Positions 36,701-51,700 of a DNA stretch of 64,000 nucleotides are shown piece after piece (position 1 is the first letter of the stretch; each line of letters starts with the position of its first letter). A model generated the notes under the pieces. The model worked only from the letters and a program-made list of their open reading frames with translations. It did not search any database and had not been told where the DNA came from. The stretch comes from Strix aluco (lineage: Eukaryota; Chordata; Aves; Strigiformes; Strigidae). A program made the translations under genes and the position numbers. The stretch covers positions 8,461,256 to 8,525,255 of the forward strand of contig NC_133954.1 of the NCBI RefSeq assembly GCF_031877795.1. Direction: 5' to 3'.

Positions 36701-39700
36701 AACTCACAAGAGATTGTGGCAATAAAACACACACAAAAATTCAGCATATTTTACAGGCAAAAAGTTGGGTGAACGACAGCTAGTCATTGCTGTAGAGTTG
36801 CTTCCCTGCCACTCTTGACCTCTGCATTAGAGCATTTTATTCTTACTGTGATAACCTATTTCACTCTCGGTTTAAAAAAAATGCAGCTGAAAAGCACTCT
36901 GAGCTCTGATGGAATTCTACAGTCTGAGCAAAATTTAGCAGAGTCATGACAGGAGCAAAGCTCAGTCATGTGAAAGCAGAGAGGGCACCCAGGCGTTCAC
37001 AGACCGTACACACAAGACCACCTATTTATATTCCATCAGTAGACTGCACCCAAGAAATGTTCTATTTGTACTAGGTAAGTACTCGGTGGTTTTATGTAAC
37101 CAGGCAGATAACTATGAAATTACAGTATGGTATAAAATTCTGTTATTACGTCCAGGCTTTACATAATACTTGAGAGAGAATCTGGCTCACATTCTGGATG
37201 TCATTAAGGCACTGAGATAAAAGCAGTGTCCTATTAAAAAAATTAATATACTTCATAAAGGAAAGTTAAACAGAGGTATTTGACCACATCTAAATAAATA
37301 GCTGTTCTTCAACATTGCAGCTATTGTATATATACGATGCATCACACATCAGCATGATCCTTGGCTGGGGAATTTGCCAGACCCAGAATTTACTGACCTT
37401 GAAGTCACAATGTAAAGGCTGCTTTTAGTAATACCCATCCCCACTAAGAGCAAGAAGCAAATAATTATGGATTTTTGAAATTTACCCAGAGGGTACAGCT
37501 AAAGCTAGGAAATCGTGTCTTTGCTTCTTCTAAACATAAATCCTATATTAAGAATGACGTTCCCTGAAAACAAAAATATAGCCCATACCTCAAACTGAGT
37601 GACAGCAGCATAGCGTGTGTCTCCGGTAGGGGTGGTATATTTACTCCGGTAAAAACCTTTCATTTTATCATTCAGCTCCCCTACAAAGTCTATCTTTAGC
37701 GTCCCTGTCCCTGTAACAGAAACAGATGGGACATTGTTATTTGCATGTGCCAAACAGAACATTTATTCGTCTGGACCTTCAGGCCAGGCCACTCCGCTGG
37801 CCCGTTGCCCTTCTGAAATAAGATGTCCCTTCAACTCATCTCCACCCATCGTTTTTTTGCCAACCTCCCTCAAACCCTTCACTCTCCTCACACAAAATAA
37901 GCTCCAGCAGAGCAGCGCAGGCAAAGCCAGACTCACCACAGCATTTTAGCATTAATCGGAGATCAGAGGCCGTGGCAGTATCATTCTCATCTTCTGAACA
38001 CAGGGCAGTAACCAGGAGAGACCCACCTGAAGCCACTTGAGAAGTCCGATCCTACAATCCTTACCTTTGAGTAAAGTTTGCAAAAATATAGGATGGCTAC
38101 TAAGTAATAACGGCATCCTGTGAGATCTACAAAAGCCAAGATGGAGCACTGGCTGCGTTCAAGCTTATAAGTCAATTAGTCTCAGGATTTATTCTGCCCT
38201 CAATGACTCAGTGCAAAAGGGGAAACCTGATCTTGATCAGAGAGGCAGCATGCCAATACCCCACAGAACAAAACACTGAAGCCTTATCACCCTAGAATCT
38301 TTATATTTGTATTTGTCAAGATGAAAAACTGCTTTATTCAAACTCAGGAGCTGAGTTTCAATTGACAAACTCCTCAGAGCAAAAAATTGTAGCGGTTTCA
38401 AAAGAAATTAGTATGTTCACGCCTAGGAAAACACCGCAGTAATTCAGATTAGCTCATTCTCAGTAAGAGGAAAACAGATCATCGGTAGCTAACATAAATA
38501 GCTTCTGAGCCTAACTGCCAATAGCAGGTAAATAATTAGAGTCACCTCAGCTGTTGGAAGCAAAAATCACCATTAGTGGAACAACATTTTCAATTCCAGA
38601 GGCTCACAAAGTGACTTATAGTGGACAGACTCCCTAGGGAGCACTACATTCACAGTCAGAAACTTCAGGAAAGACAGAGCTGTCCTACTCCAGCTTTTTC
38701 AAGTGCAAACGTCTTAAACGCAGAAAGCATGAAAATAGCTCTTACCTTTCTGAAGAGTACTGGGAAAGGAGAGAGTAACCTTTTCATCCTCATTTTGGTA
38801 GTTGAACCCTGTAGCATGTACCTCTGAAACAGAAAAACAGACTACTTTGTTCAAAATAAGCCCCAGAGATGTTTTTGTAACTCATGAACATTTAAAATTA
38901 ACTGAACCAGCTGAATCCAACAACATGCTGTAGTTACTGAACAAATCAATAAGGCCTGAATAATCCAGAATGATATAAATGCAAGCCACCGAAGAAACAC
39001 CACCCGTTGTCAGAGTTCCACATTATATTATCTTCCTTCAGACAAATAAATCTCCCACATTCACAGACTATACAGCCATGCACCTCGTCCATCCCAGCGC
39101 CGCACTCACACACGCAGGGAAGTCTTCTGCTGCGCCGAGTGATGAAAGCTGCGCTGTGAAACTGCAAACGTGCAGCAGGAGCAGCGTCCTGGACCCCCCC
39201 AGGAGTGCTGGTAGCAACTGCTACACTCCCCACAAACGGGAAAACACCGCACAAAACTTTCCCTCGACATTAAGTGCTTACATCGGTGCAGCAGGAATCT
39301 TATTAATTATTCCAAACAGGATGCCTTATGATTTATTTAACTAATTTGTGGATCTCACTTTGAAAAGCACACTAATATCCACAGCAGGGTGGTTTGGTTT
39401 GGTTTTAACCACAAAGAAAAACACAATGTTGATTTTATTTAAAAATTGTCTTCAGAACCAAGGACCTACCTTGGAGTTTGTATACCATTCAGCAAGGGCA
39501 TCCAAAACCAACCAGAATATTAAGCAGAATGGCATTTACACAGCATTGGATCTATTTGTAGATGCAAAGATCCGAATGATGAGGCCAAGCTGGAGAGACA
39601 GGGGGAGGGAATCGGTCCTCAGGAATTAAACTGTCCTGCAGCTTAGAGTTAGCAGAGCCAGGAGAGGACACCTGGTGTTGCTTCTTCCTTCCTAATTCAT

Positions 39701-42700
39701 CAAGTCCCACTCGCTGCATCCAAGGTGATGTACATCTATGCTCTTTCAACCAAAAAACCCTAAAATAGCTACATCGGACCTCACTTTGCAAGTTCTGCTG
39801 CCTATGTCACTCTATACTCAACCACCTCAATAACCAGGTATTTAAGAAATGCAAATCTCCACCAGAACAAACGAGCAATGCTTTCTACCACACATCAGCA
39901 TCATGAACTACCAAACTTGGTGAGCCTGAATATAACAATACACCTTTCCATGCAGACACACTGATGGATAATTCTAGATCTATAAATACAATAAACATTT
40001 GGCAGTTCAGAATAGTTTTGAAAGCACTCCTAGTACAAGCTGCCCGTCCCATCCCACTGACATCACTCAAATTGAAGCGGGAAGATACCGAGGACACTGA
40101 AATGCCACCAAGGGCCCAGCAACCTTTTCAGGTACTTTCAAAATTGACCTAAGTAGTAAATAGCTCAGTCATCAGTAAATAGCTTCAGCCATCTACTGAA
40201 GTAGCTACAAGCTTTGAATGATCACAGAAAAAAAAGGACAAAAAGGAGTACTGGAAAGTGTTGTGATACAGAGAGGTAAACATCCTCAAAGAAAGACGTA
40301 CCACTATATCAACTTAATTACGGGGAATTCTGAATGACAAAGCTTTTTTGAAAGAACAATTTCATTTACAGAATGACCTCTCTTCCACACTCAAGTATCG
40401 CTACAAGGATCCAGGTATTCTGTTTCAGAGGCAGCCTAAGCACGGTCACAAGATGTTCAGCTAAGTTGTTCCATATGCGAGAAAAGTAACTGGAAACATG
40501 TTTTTATTCTTATAAAATTTAAAGTGCTATTTATTCTGGAATAGTATGATTTCAGCCTTAAGTCAGAGCTAATACCAACCTCTGCTCACAGAGAACATAA
40601 ATGCAGAAACTGCATGAATACATTAGTCTTAACTACTGGTTTCACAGGGCTCTGCTCAGTGTTCAATCAGAGTTAACCACCATGCCAGGGTACACAATAT
40701 ATAAATGCTTACTATAAACCAACTCTAGCTGTAGAAAAAACCCCAAAACCAAAAAAACCAGTACCGGAGCAAATTCAAGAAAAAAATTCTTTACAGGATC
40801 AAGTAGAAGAACTTTAAACCTCTAGTCTGTACTGAGGAGTTTCAAGATTTTTAAAATCAACTGTAAGAGGGACGAGATAGACCATTTAAACAGAATACAT
40901 GCCAAGGACATCAAAATGCCAGCAAGCAGCAATGAGCAACAAAAAGTAAAGGTTTGGCTTTTCTTCTTATAAGTCTGGGGAATACTGAGGCAGAAAAGGA
41001 GACATTATAGGAGAGTTGGAGAGAAGACATTCAAGGGAACAATGTTAATGCACAACCCACTGGCCTGGAAGTGGGCTTCCAGCAACAGAGCGCGGAGCTG
41101 GCTGCTGACTCCATCGTTTAGATCCAATGAATTTTGACCCCGACTATCTTTAGAGTCCAACAGACAACAGACCTGTTGTTCTGCGATAGCACGTCGGTGA
41201 CCTCGGTCAGAGGGAAGGACGGGCTGAATACCTGTTGGAAATTTGTGTTAATCCTGCCTGGAGGAATCCCACTGCTGGACAACCTGCAGATGCTGAGCTG
41301 TCAGCCTGTGGTCAGAGGCTAAATGAAAACCTGAGAAACGCCTGATAAAGATCAGTACAAGAATGCAGAAATACTCCCCCCCCCCCCCCCCGCCCCGTGT
41401 ATTTTAAAATGACCAAAGCAAACCAAAAACATTTTTATCTTTTTACAACTTCTCATGGAAACAATCTGATACCAAAGACAAACAATACCATGACTTCAGG
41501 ATTGCAGTTCTAACCTACTGAAACTGAGAAATACAGAAGAATGAGCGTTATGCAGATCTTCTGCCAGCAGTTGACAATGCATATCAAGTTTCCCGCTCCT
41601 CCTCTCCCAGATGTGAAGTCCTCCTCAGTGTATTTAAATCTGTAGCTCCGCTACTTTATAACCTTTTTAACCCGTACTAGGAAAGCCATAGGAAAGACAC
41701 AGGTAAACATCACCAGTGTTAAAAGAAGGTAAAGACCTTCAGGTTTTTTTTTTCCCCCTGCAACAGCCTGGGAAAGCACATTAACACACTGCAGAAAGCA
41801 ACCTTGTTTCAAAGAGCTTCTCCAGCTTAATTTCAGCGTGTTAGATCCCAATTACCCTAAGGTTAGAAACAATGTTTAAACAGGTTATAGTTTAAATTGG
41901 CTGGAAGCAGCCATCTCAGGAGCGGTGCCTACTGATCACAATCTCCACAGAGGAGGCCGAGAGGCTTGTGATGCCCCAGGACCGCCCCGCTCGCCACAAC
42001 TGGCCTCTGAGGAGCGTTTAAAAGCCACGGCAAGAGCACAGCTCCAATAAAAGGTAACAGTCCTTTACAGTTTCACGAGGCGTGTACTCATTGAGGAGTT
42101 GGTGTCTAGAAGAGAGTCTTTCCACGCTCAACTCCAGCAACTTTTTGTAATTCTCAAAGCAGCTGCTTATATACCAATTTCTGAAAAAGCAGAATATAAA
42201 TGAAAGATTCAAAGTTACATTTTTTTTTTTTTAAAAAAAAACTATTCAGTGCCAATAATTTAATCCAGAGCAAAAGAACCATGGAAAACCATCAACAATA
42301 CTTTTTGTTAGAGTTTAAGAGAACTGCATATAACAAAGATGTAATTGCAGTAAAAGGCTGTCTGAATTCCTAACAGTGTTGAATACAAAAGCTCCTGAAG
42401 AGAACAACACAATTTTGGCAGCCTACGAACTTTGGAGAGTTTGGCACTGCAAGGTTGCAAGTTAATCACTAGCACATTAGTACAGTCTGGACCAAGTTGC
42501 ATGAGAAAATAGAAAGCTGCTAGTGCTTCATGTCTTTGGAAAAAACGCATAAAGATCAGATCTAGCTATCCTCCCAAACTCAGAGCACTGCATATCAAAC
42601 TTTACAACAGTGTTTTAAATAAGTTACAGTCCTTCTACAGAGCGCTTCCTGAAATTGCACAGTAACCAGGTGGATACATCAATTAACGATCCCAATTTCT

Positions 42701-45700
42701 GTATTACATGCTTATAAATGTGGATCCTAGCCAAAGGTTTTCAGCAGTGTCAAATGTGCATGTATTTCCAAGTGAAGACAAAGCCAAGTGCAGGAGGTGG
42801 AATATTTTCAAGTAGCCCTCATTCCACGGCATGGAGAAGTCACAGGCAATTAAGGTATGGTGGCTTAATGAACTTGCATTCATCAACTGAGCTGCAGTGA
42901 CTGTGTGCACTCTGCCTACTCTATCTGCAAATTAAACACATTAGCTTAAAACATCTACGTGTTGACATAGCATACACTGTCCTCCTTCGGCATTAGCCAC
43001 CCAACTATGCTGAGGCAACTCCCGAGAACGTTAATGCTTTCAAGCCCTTTCACATTTTTTCACGTGTTTCAAACCAGGGGTTGTAAAACCCTTTAAAGGA
43101 GTCAGAACTATTCTCACATATCAGATATTCCCAAACTGTCCATGCCAACGCAGCCCAGGCCTCCTTAAAAAAAACCTACCGTGAAACATTCTGTCACATC
43201 AAGTCCTCTCCAGAAGAAAGGATGAAGATGAGCTTTTCTACACCAAAGAAAGGTTTCACAACTGGCTTAAACAAATCCAGTCTGCTACGGGCACAGACAG
43301 TAGTCTCATTTTTCCCCACCTGGCTGCAGCTGCATGTTCCCATTCCCTTCCTTCCACTGGCGTTCACATACAATCATCAGAATCAGGAAGATGATCTGTC
43401 TCCAAGCTGCCTTTTTTTTTCTTCTCCCCCTCCTTGCAGAGGCAGTTTTCAGGCAGTGCAGTTTCCTGGTCCCCACGGCTGCTCAACAGTACAGACACGA
43501 ATGCCACCAGGAGGGAGGGCGTGAGGAGAAGCGTCGCGGCCCCTTCCCGCAGCAGCGTGGTTTCGGCCCCGTGAAGCAGCAGTGCTCCCAGGCCGAGGGA
43601 GAGCGCTGCTCAGGCACGCTTGGGTCACACTGCTTAGCTTTCCATAAGCACTGGCCATCTTATTGTTGTTTTTAAACACCACCTGAGGCTCTGGTGTAAC
43701 TCTAGCACTACTATCCAAGCACATCTCTACCATACTAGGAAGGAAAAGACTAAAATAATGAGTTCTGGCCTTAAAACCTTTTAAAGGTCAAAGTACAAAT
43801 CAAAGTTCACTCGATCATTTCTGCTAAACAAACATCACTATGGCTGCTTGTAATTTTTTATGAGAAATTGCAAATACTACCCTCCAAGCATCTCTAAATT
43901 TAAAGAAGCTGCTTTAGATCCCCCAGTATCTGAAAAGCTTTCCAAGCTAAAGACAATGTAATTCACTGATTATGACTCCACCACAGTTTCACAGCTCCTT
44001 AGAAGAGACATTCACAGGAAGCTCAAACTACTTTGCATTCACTAAGTATGAAACTCAATCCCCTAAAATTTAAATTAAGAACCAGCTTGCTTAGGAATGT
44101 CTTTTCAGTTCTTCATTTAGCTGAGCCAAGTCAACCATTTGAACAAAGGTAATACAGCACATGCACACCTAAATGCTAAGGCTGCACTACAAACATTTGA
44201 CTACAAAGGCTAAAAACCAGCTTCTGGAAAAAAACAAAACCAATTGCTCCTTATGATTAGTGGGAGGAACCAGGCATAACTTCAGCAATGGAAAACTCAG
44301 TCTTTTCAGTAGCTTTCTTCCATTACAGCATACCTGGCACGAAGAGCAAATCCACAACTTCCCCTTACAATCACTACAGTAGTTTCATGATGAAACAGAG
44401 AAATTTTTCTACTCCAAAGTACTGCGTAATCAAATCTCTCCTGGTTTATTATTCGCTATCACTCAATTGTGGATTACACAGCAAAATTTCTTACTTTGAC
44501 TTTAAAGCTTCAGAGATCCTCCTTCAGCTCTCTGTCAAATATTGGGCAATAATCTGATTTCCCTGCAAATCTGCATTAAAATTCCAAAGACCAAGTTCTA
44601 CCCTCTGCTGTATTCATCTTTAGAAGAGTGAATAGGAGGGGAGGAAAAACACAGCCCACAGTTCTAGCTAAGATTTCTGTTGTACAAGCCACTGTACTGT
44701 AGGCACTCTAGACTAACAAGAATTACTAGGAAAAGAATAAACTATTCCGCACAGAAGTCAACAGATCACCTCCATAAACAAGGGAAAGGTATCTGTTGAA
44801 CAAGACAGTCTCTTTTTCACACGGCTGCTTCCCAGAACAGAACCACACTTGAAAGAAGATAAGTGACTGATTATCATTTGTCTCACATTTACAGACAAGT
44901 GTGAGACAAATTCTTCCCCACTGAGGTGCAGAACTAAAAGAGGTAACGGTTCTTCACTAGAGCCTTTAAAGGAGAAAACTTTACTAACTTCTCACTCATT
45001 TTCAAATATACTATATAGGCAATTGGTACGAGGCTCACCTAAGTAACTAAATCCAAATGATCTGGTTGATATTTCTGTTGGTTCATTGGACTCTATTTCA
45101 TACTCTGGTTTTGAGACCAGTTATACAATTACTATCCAAAAGCTGTGCACAATAGAAGCATTAGTAAGACTGACTTGATCTGTATCAACAGGTGCCAGCA
45201 AATAGTCTGCCAAATTCATGCAATTTTACTTCCAAAGCCATTATACTAGTTGGCAGGTTACCAAACTGAAAGATATGTTTTAACCCCATGAAGCCTGAGT
45301 ATAATTCTAGTAAACAGGGAACACAACTGCACCTCAAGTATTCACGATACAACAGTTTGAGAGGCGAGTGCCTATACTGTACTGGGATTGCTGTACGTCC
45401 AGAGCGCCACGCTCAAGGCTATCTGAAAAATCAGAAGGAAGGAATTGAAGCCATAGAAACTCACTTCCAGTGTACTTGGGCTTAAGTCCCCATTAAGCTC
45501 TACTATTAATACTTTGAAGGTACAAGGAGAGTATATCACCGTTAAAGAATAGAAAAATAGACCTCTGAGAGGGAAATCAGCTCTGAAAACAACAAAGATA
45601 ATACATTAAAATAGAGATCCTCTCTATTTTATATATTTTTCCTGATTTGACTGGAAAGAGACTTTATTTCGAGGTACGTCTTCCATTACTTCTCATTTTC

Positions 45701-48700
45701 TCAATGACAAAATAGAAAATTAATAGGTGGTTTGGGCCCGTGGCACAGTGGTAGGTGGAACAGACTCCATACACACTCTGCTATTACTACCACTCTCGTT
45801 ATCGCCTCGTTACTCAGTATAAGAAATCGCTGCAGGAGTGCTTAGCAACACATGGAGCACGGAGGGAGCAGCGCTGTGTTCGGGACTCCCGCTCGGGTCA
45901 GACACTCCCCCACCACCCTCGCTGCACCTCCCGCACTGAGCTCGACTCTTCCACAACACACCCACCGAACGCTCCCTCCTTAGGACAGAGTTCCCGGTTC
46001 ACTTAAGCGCCGCTCGACTGCTCTCAGCTCCGCTGAAGCCCTCTGGTTGCTTTAATACTGTATTAAAAATTTTAAAAGCCAAACCAATTGAGCAAAGACT
46101 CGTTGCAGACATTCTACTTGCCACGTACAAATCTGTCAGCCATAGGAGAACGTCACTGCAACAAGAACTGAAATTGTCCCTACAAAATTCGGTCCAGAAA
46201 ATTAAGATTTCTATTCTTTAGCTGTTCAGACAAACACAGCCCTTCTTTCCAACTTCCTCCAGCTGTTGCATAAGCATACTAGAGACATTTAAAGCTAATC
46301 AAAAACACCTTTCTTCTATCCATCATCGAGATCATTCTTTTAAGTCACAATCATGGTTTTAACAAAGTGCTTCACGACATCATTGTGGCATTTTCCTTAC
46401 AGAAAGGGAAGCTCCACCGAGCCTTTTGTTGTCTGAAGGACTTCAGAAACAGTCGTACACACTGGACCAAGCAGCTACCCTGCTTGAAACAGCACAGGCT
46501 CTGTAAGAAAACCAGACAGGCTTTGCACACTGTTAGACCGTCACTCTCTGTTTCAAGGAGCTTCTTTTCCACACCTCAATCACTTCATGCTTCAATTGCT
46601 GGAAGTTTTTTGCATCTGCTGAATCTCCTCAAAACAGAATTAGGGAAGATGTCAATGGCTATAACTGTGTGTTACAAACAGGTATTGCTTCTCAAATTTC
46701 TCTAGTAACTTCCAGCCTTTCACTGAACCGGATCCCAATCATTGTCTACCCACACAATCACCTTTTTCCATGTTGCCTTGTGCTCGGAACATCCTGCTAA
46801 ATGTCAATTAAGTGTCTTCTGTACTTCCTCAAATCCTTCCCAGTGAGTATTTCCTACTGCAGGCCATTACTGATGCATCCCTTACCTAAGCCCTTGTCAC
46901 AGATTTCTGTCAATATTGCAAAGTCCAGAGGTACAGATCATGTTCTTATCCAGTTATCCAGTATAGAGATAAATAGTAATAACGTAAAACCAGTCAAACA
47001 TCCTTTTGCCTACAACACTCAGGCATGATGGAGTAGAACTTGGATTTCATGGAAGCTTGAGGTAACTTTTTAAAACGTAATGCAAATGGTAGCAGTGAGA
47101 AGAGAATAAAGGTTAGATAATTAAATTATGTTTCTAGGGGTAGGTTAGCTTACAAAACCATTACGAAATTTTGCAATCAAAGTTGTTTACTGTTGGCAAC
47201 AGCACCTCATGTCAGAAATGAAATGGATTAACACATAAAAACTCCAGCAAAAAAGCAATCCTACCTTCGTCTCCTTCTGGCGCATAGGAAGCTGTAATAA
47301 TGTCAATGTCAGCACAGTTCATCACAATTTGGTTGGTTGCCTGTTTCACCTGGAAGAGAAATTTTATGAGCATCAGGAAGAAATGCTGTTCCCTACTACC
47401 TTGAGCTCCCTTAGGTAGGCATTGCCATCTCCCTCTAATCTAAAAGTCATCAAGTGTTTAAAATAAAATTTAGTGCTCAAGAGTGGTAAAAAAGAAAAAG
47501 ATATTCCACTGACAGCTCTCACTTCTTCCGGAACACGCGTACGTGAATCACGTTCGAGCCATCTAGGCCTACTTATCAACACTGTAAATTATTTAAGGGA
47601 ATGAACTGCCTGTTAAAAATTGGTATGAAAGCTTGACAATAGGGCCCTTGTACATGCCTGGGAATCCAAGACCAATAAAAATAGATAGAGAGCCTGTAAG
47701 CTTTCTTTTAGAGATGACCTTCAGGAGACCATAGGAGAAACCTTTGAACACAAACTTACATCTTTTGGAGATGATCAGAAATACAGCCTATGGTACTGTG
47801 TCCTGAACTGTCAACACTATAAGAACTTCTTAGGTTAAAAACATCTGCCAAGAAATTCGCCTTTACATTTTCCTGAAAGCTTTCCTTCTGCCAGCTCTTG
47901 GCTACACACATTTTGCTTTATTTAACAAGTGGCCAGCTCCCAGCGTGGTAATAAACTGTCTCACTGTGCCAGCTTTCTATTTGGATGCAAGAGCTTGAAT
48001 ACAGAGGAATTCAAATTAAATATCAATTAATTACAAAGGGGTAAAATATTTGGAAATTAAACTAGGAATTATTTAGAAACTTATGGCTGAAACCACTAGA
48101 ATCATCCATCATACTGGATCGAGCTGGTAATCCTGCTAGTCCAGAACACAATTTCTAGCAGTAGACAATGCCAGTTCTTTAAATAAAGGAGCAAGAATTT
48201 CTCTAACAGCCAACTAAAGTTTAACATATGCACAAGGGAACTGCTTCCTACCCCAAAAAGTTCCTTAAAGCGTAAGGACTTACATCCCTTTCTTGGTTTT
48301 CCACTATTATAACCTTAAAATGCCCCTTTAACACCCGAGCCCACCACTCTAGCTATCCACGTCTGAACACAGCAGAAACCAACTGGACCACTTTGGGATG
48401 GAAACTGGTTCCCACGAACCAAGATCTCCTTCACCCCGTAGCAAAACCAGCCAAGCGCTCTGTGCGTGCACGCCAGCACCATTCGAGCATCTGAGTGTCA
48501 GTGCATTTATTACAAGTAAAGCCAAAATAATAAGCTGAAGTGTCGCAGCTGAAGCAGACACTTATCACTCTGCCATAAAGGAGCTGGTATCTGCACGAGA
48601 TGAGTAAACGGAAGCAGATACTCGGTCCTAAGCTGTTCTACCTAGGCTCGCTGAAGGAATGGTTCCTTAGTCATTGTGTACATAAAAACCAAATTCAGGT

Positions 48701-51700
48701 CTAGTCAGTGATAAGAGAGACTTAAGTAGTTTAAATGTATAACTTAATAGGCGCACCCACATCACAAGAACGGTCCATCTAGTCCAATCATCTGATAACC
48801 AAAGGGCTAATGCCAGATACTCCGAGGAAAGCCAACCCCCCCAGTCCATGGCTAACACAGACAAACCTAACTCAGACGTTTCTTTCTAACCTCAGTCCCC
48901 AACTCTGCTTCTGAAGCAAATGTCTACGGCTTATTCCTATTAACAGAATTGTCTGTAGAATAAATATTACGTAAGGGCTTATAATTTTTGACAAGCGTAA
49001 CCATTAGTGAATCCTTCCAAATCCTGCTTGTCAGGCACCCTGCAGTAGGTGTGTCCTACACAACAGCGCAGAAGAGCTGTGTTGTTTTCACCCTGTTGCC
49101 TCTTTATGGGAGTAAAACCAAAACAGTATTACCTAATAAACATAACCTGATTCTAAAAACAACATGCTTGCAAAGCATAAAATGAACAAATGTAAGAGCT
49201 GAAGTGAAACAGGTTAGATTTGATGCTTCCAGTAAAGATTTACAATCTGAAATCTGGTTTTTTTTTCCCAATTTGGCGTGCATGCAACTAAAGGATTACA
49301 ACACTTCCCAAAATCTAAGATCAAAGCCCAACAATTTTCATCACAATATTAGGGTTTGAGGTTTTTCAAGGTCTTCTAAAACACAGAAGAATCAGACTGA
49401 GAAAGCTTTTTATAAATGTCTAGTAGAGATTTTTATTCAATCTACAATTCCAAATCTCTCTGGATTAAGAATTCAAGATGCATAAAGAGCTGCCCAAATT
49501 GCAGACAATACTGGGTTTAACAATAGGCTTGATCTTTAAAAAACAACCTCTTCTGAGGAGAAAAGAATTTTCAGCGTAGCACTGGGCCTGCAAAATAAGA
49601 AAGTTTAGGTTTAAGCAGAGACAACTTCAGAGGCTCCTTAGACAATTACCTATTTTTAGATTATTTTTTCTTACCTCCTACAAATATCAAGCCAGTTTTA
49701 CAAAGGAGTGCAACATATTAGAAAACATTTAAAGGGACTGAGTGAACCAGTAGCCTAAAAAAACATTTACCCTGCAACTCCTGAAAAATAAAGGGCAGAA
49801 TTCAGCGTGCAGATATGAATATTGACAGTGTACCGTGCAGCACACTTCTGAGGCTCTCATAATTTAATTCAGGGGGGGGAGTTTTCATGTTGGCACACAG
49901 GCTGTAGCATGAGAGCCTCCTCCCCTCTGATCCACTAAACATCATGAAGTACAGACACACCTGTAAGTACAAAACCAAAACAAAACTATAAACCACCCAG
50001 CATACTTAACTCATGACCATTTGATCTCACAAGAACCTATGGCCTAATGCTTACAGACACCAGATATATCATGAAGATGAATGAATGTGTTTTACTGTAA
50101 GTGATACCTTGAAACTGCTTTTGCTATGTTCTGGAAGACAGATACTCTGCTCATGCAGTGCTTTTCATGAATGCAATCATATGAGAAGGCAAAAAAGCAT
50201 CTCACTGCATAAGGTATGACCAATTACAGAGCTGTATAGATGTGAACTGTCACCCTGCTTCACCTTGCTCTATAAAATAATAAATTTACTCTTCAACAAG
50301 AAGAGGCTAATCAAGGCAAGAGCAAGCTATAAATGCCTGCAACAAAAGCAGCCATAAGGCTGCCATGCTTAAAAGCAGCAGAGGAACCAAGACCAATACC
50401 TGGAACGAAGGGGTGTTTCAAAAACCTTAAACCTGTTGCTTTTGATGAAACTCTAGTAACATCAATCAGAATTCAACTACCTATTGAGATTAGCCAGACC
50501 CAGATACCACAGGCAGGTCTGCCCTGCAATAGAACTGCAGACCTTTAAGACATTTTAACTGTGTTGGTAACCTGCCGTCAGACTAAGATGACACATACTT
50601 CCCAAACCCCTGCACAGCCCCATGTGTGCTCAGCGCTTGCTTCTGGGGAGGAAAATCTCACCCAAAAAAGAGGTAACAGTTTAAGTTCCCCCAAGAAAGT
50701 TTTCCAAGGTAATATCATTTGACAGAAGAGGAGCTAAAAAGACTAAATTAGTTAGCTCTGCCAACTAAGACTCGAAGATGCTGTAAAGCTTTTGATTTCC
50801 CCCGGTTATCAGAGCAGGAAAGGACCCGATGGAAAAACCTTTTTAGGACATTCGAAACAAGAATTTGAATGGCTTCAGCAGAATGCCAGCCTACCTGAAA
50901 TACAGGGTAAGGTGCACCAAAAGACATCTTCTATAGTCAAAACTAATTCTCTGGAGACACTTATAAGCCTGGATAATGAAAATCTTGTCACTCGGCTTTG
51001 AAGTCCTTTTCTAAATGTAGTATTATAACAAGCATGTGTGTTTTTAGCATTTTACTCTCTAAAAATAGACAACTAAAATTACCTCAGTGGTGTTCTAGGA
51101 TGTAACTTTTTAAAAATTCAAAACTTCAATGAGAAAAGGAATAAAGACTTTTATTAATCTGTATCTCAAGCAAATTATGGTAGCCAAGTAGTAAAATTAC
51201 CAGTGCCACAACTGACTGGCCCACTGGAACAATCCACTTCATTCTAAAGAGCGTCCAACTACATTCACCCGTAGCAGTCACACACACATCAGAAGCGTCA
51301 AACTCAGACGAGTAAACCCTGCAAACTCCGATCAATGCAATCATCTTCGCCTTATGAATTACAGAACTGAAAGAGGCCTTGCTGGGGGGGAGAAGAGCAA
51401 AGGCATTCCTATTTTTGAAAAGCCAGTGGCCTAAGGGTACACAGAGCGCCGAGGTCTTGACTTCGAAGCACCAGACACGAACACTCCGCGTGGTACCTTT
51501 AGCTCCCAAATTCACATCTAATTTCACGTGCTGGACGTTACAATGTCGGATAACATGACCGTGTAGTTATACCAGGCAACTTCCCCGCCCCCCCCCAGGA
51601 GATACTGAGCACAGATACTACACCCATTAAGCTTAATTTTTCAAGGCCTACATACAAGAGTGTCACAATTAATCTTTAACTGGCATGCAGCAGGATCAGA

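Larger units (their letters stand above)
35649..38745 (-). other. NPEPPS: NPEPPS introns 5, 4 and 3
   Basis: Intron 5 is 35649-36563, intron 4 is 36672-37588 and intron 3 is 37711-38745. Intron 6 (35015-35447) is likewise plain. A T run near 36321-36335 is the only low-complexity tract of note. Confidence 0.6.
38824..47264 (-). other. NPEPPS: NPEPPS intron 2
   Basis: An 8.4-kb AT-rich intron. Contents noted are a 16-base C run (41376-41391), an A/T homopolymer pair near 42220-42240, and a perfect hairpin at 44876-44911. No CR1 element or coding remnant was seen. Confidence 0.6.

Noticed and set aside
45730-45770. Possible tRNA-like segment (GTGGCACAGTGGTAGG)
   Set aside because: No complementary acceptor stem or T-loop (GTTCGA-type) at the right distance. 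A chance word.
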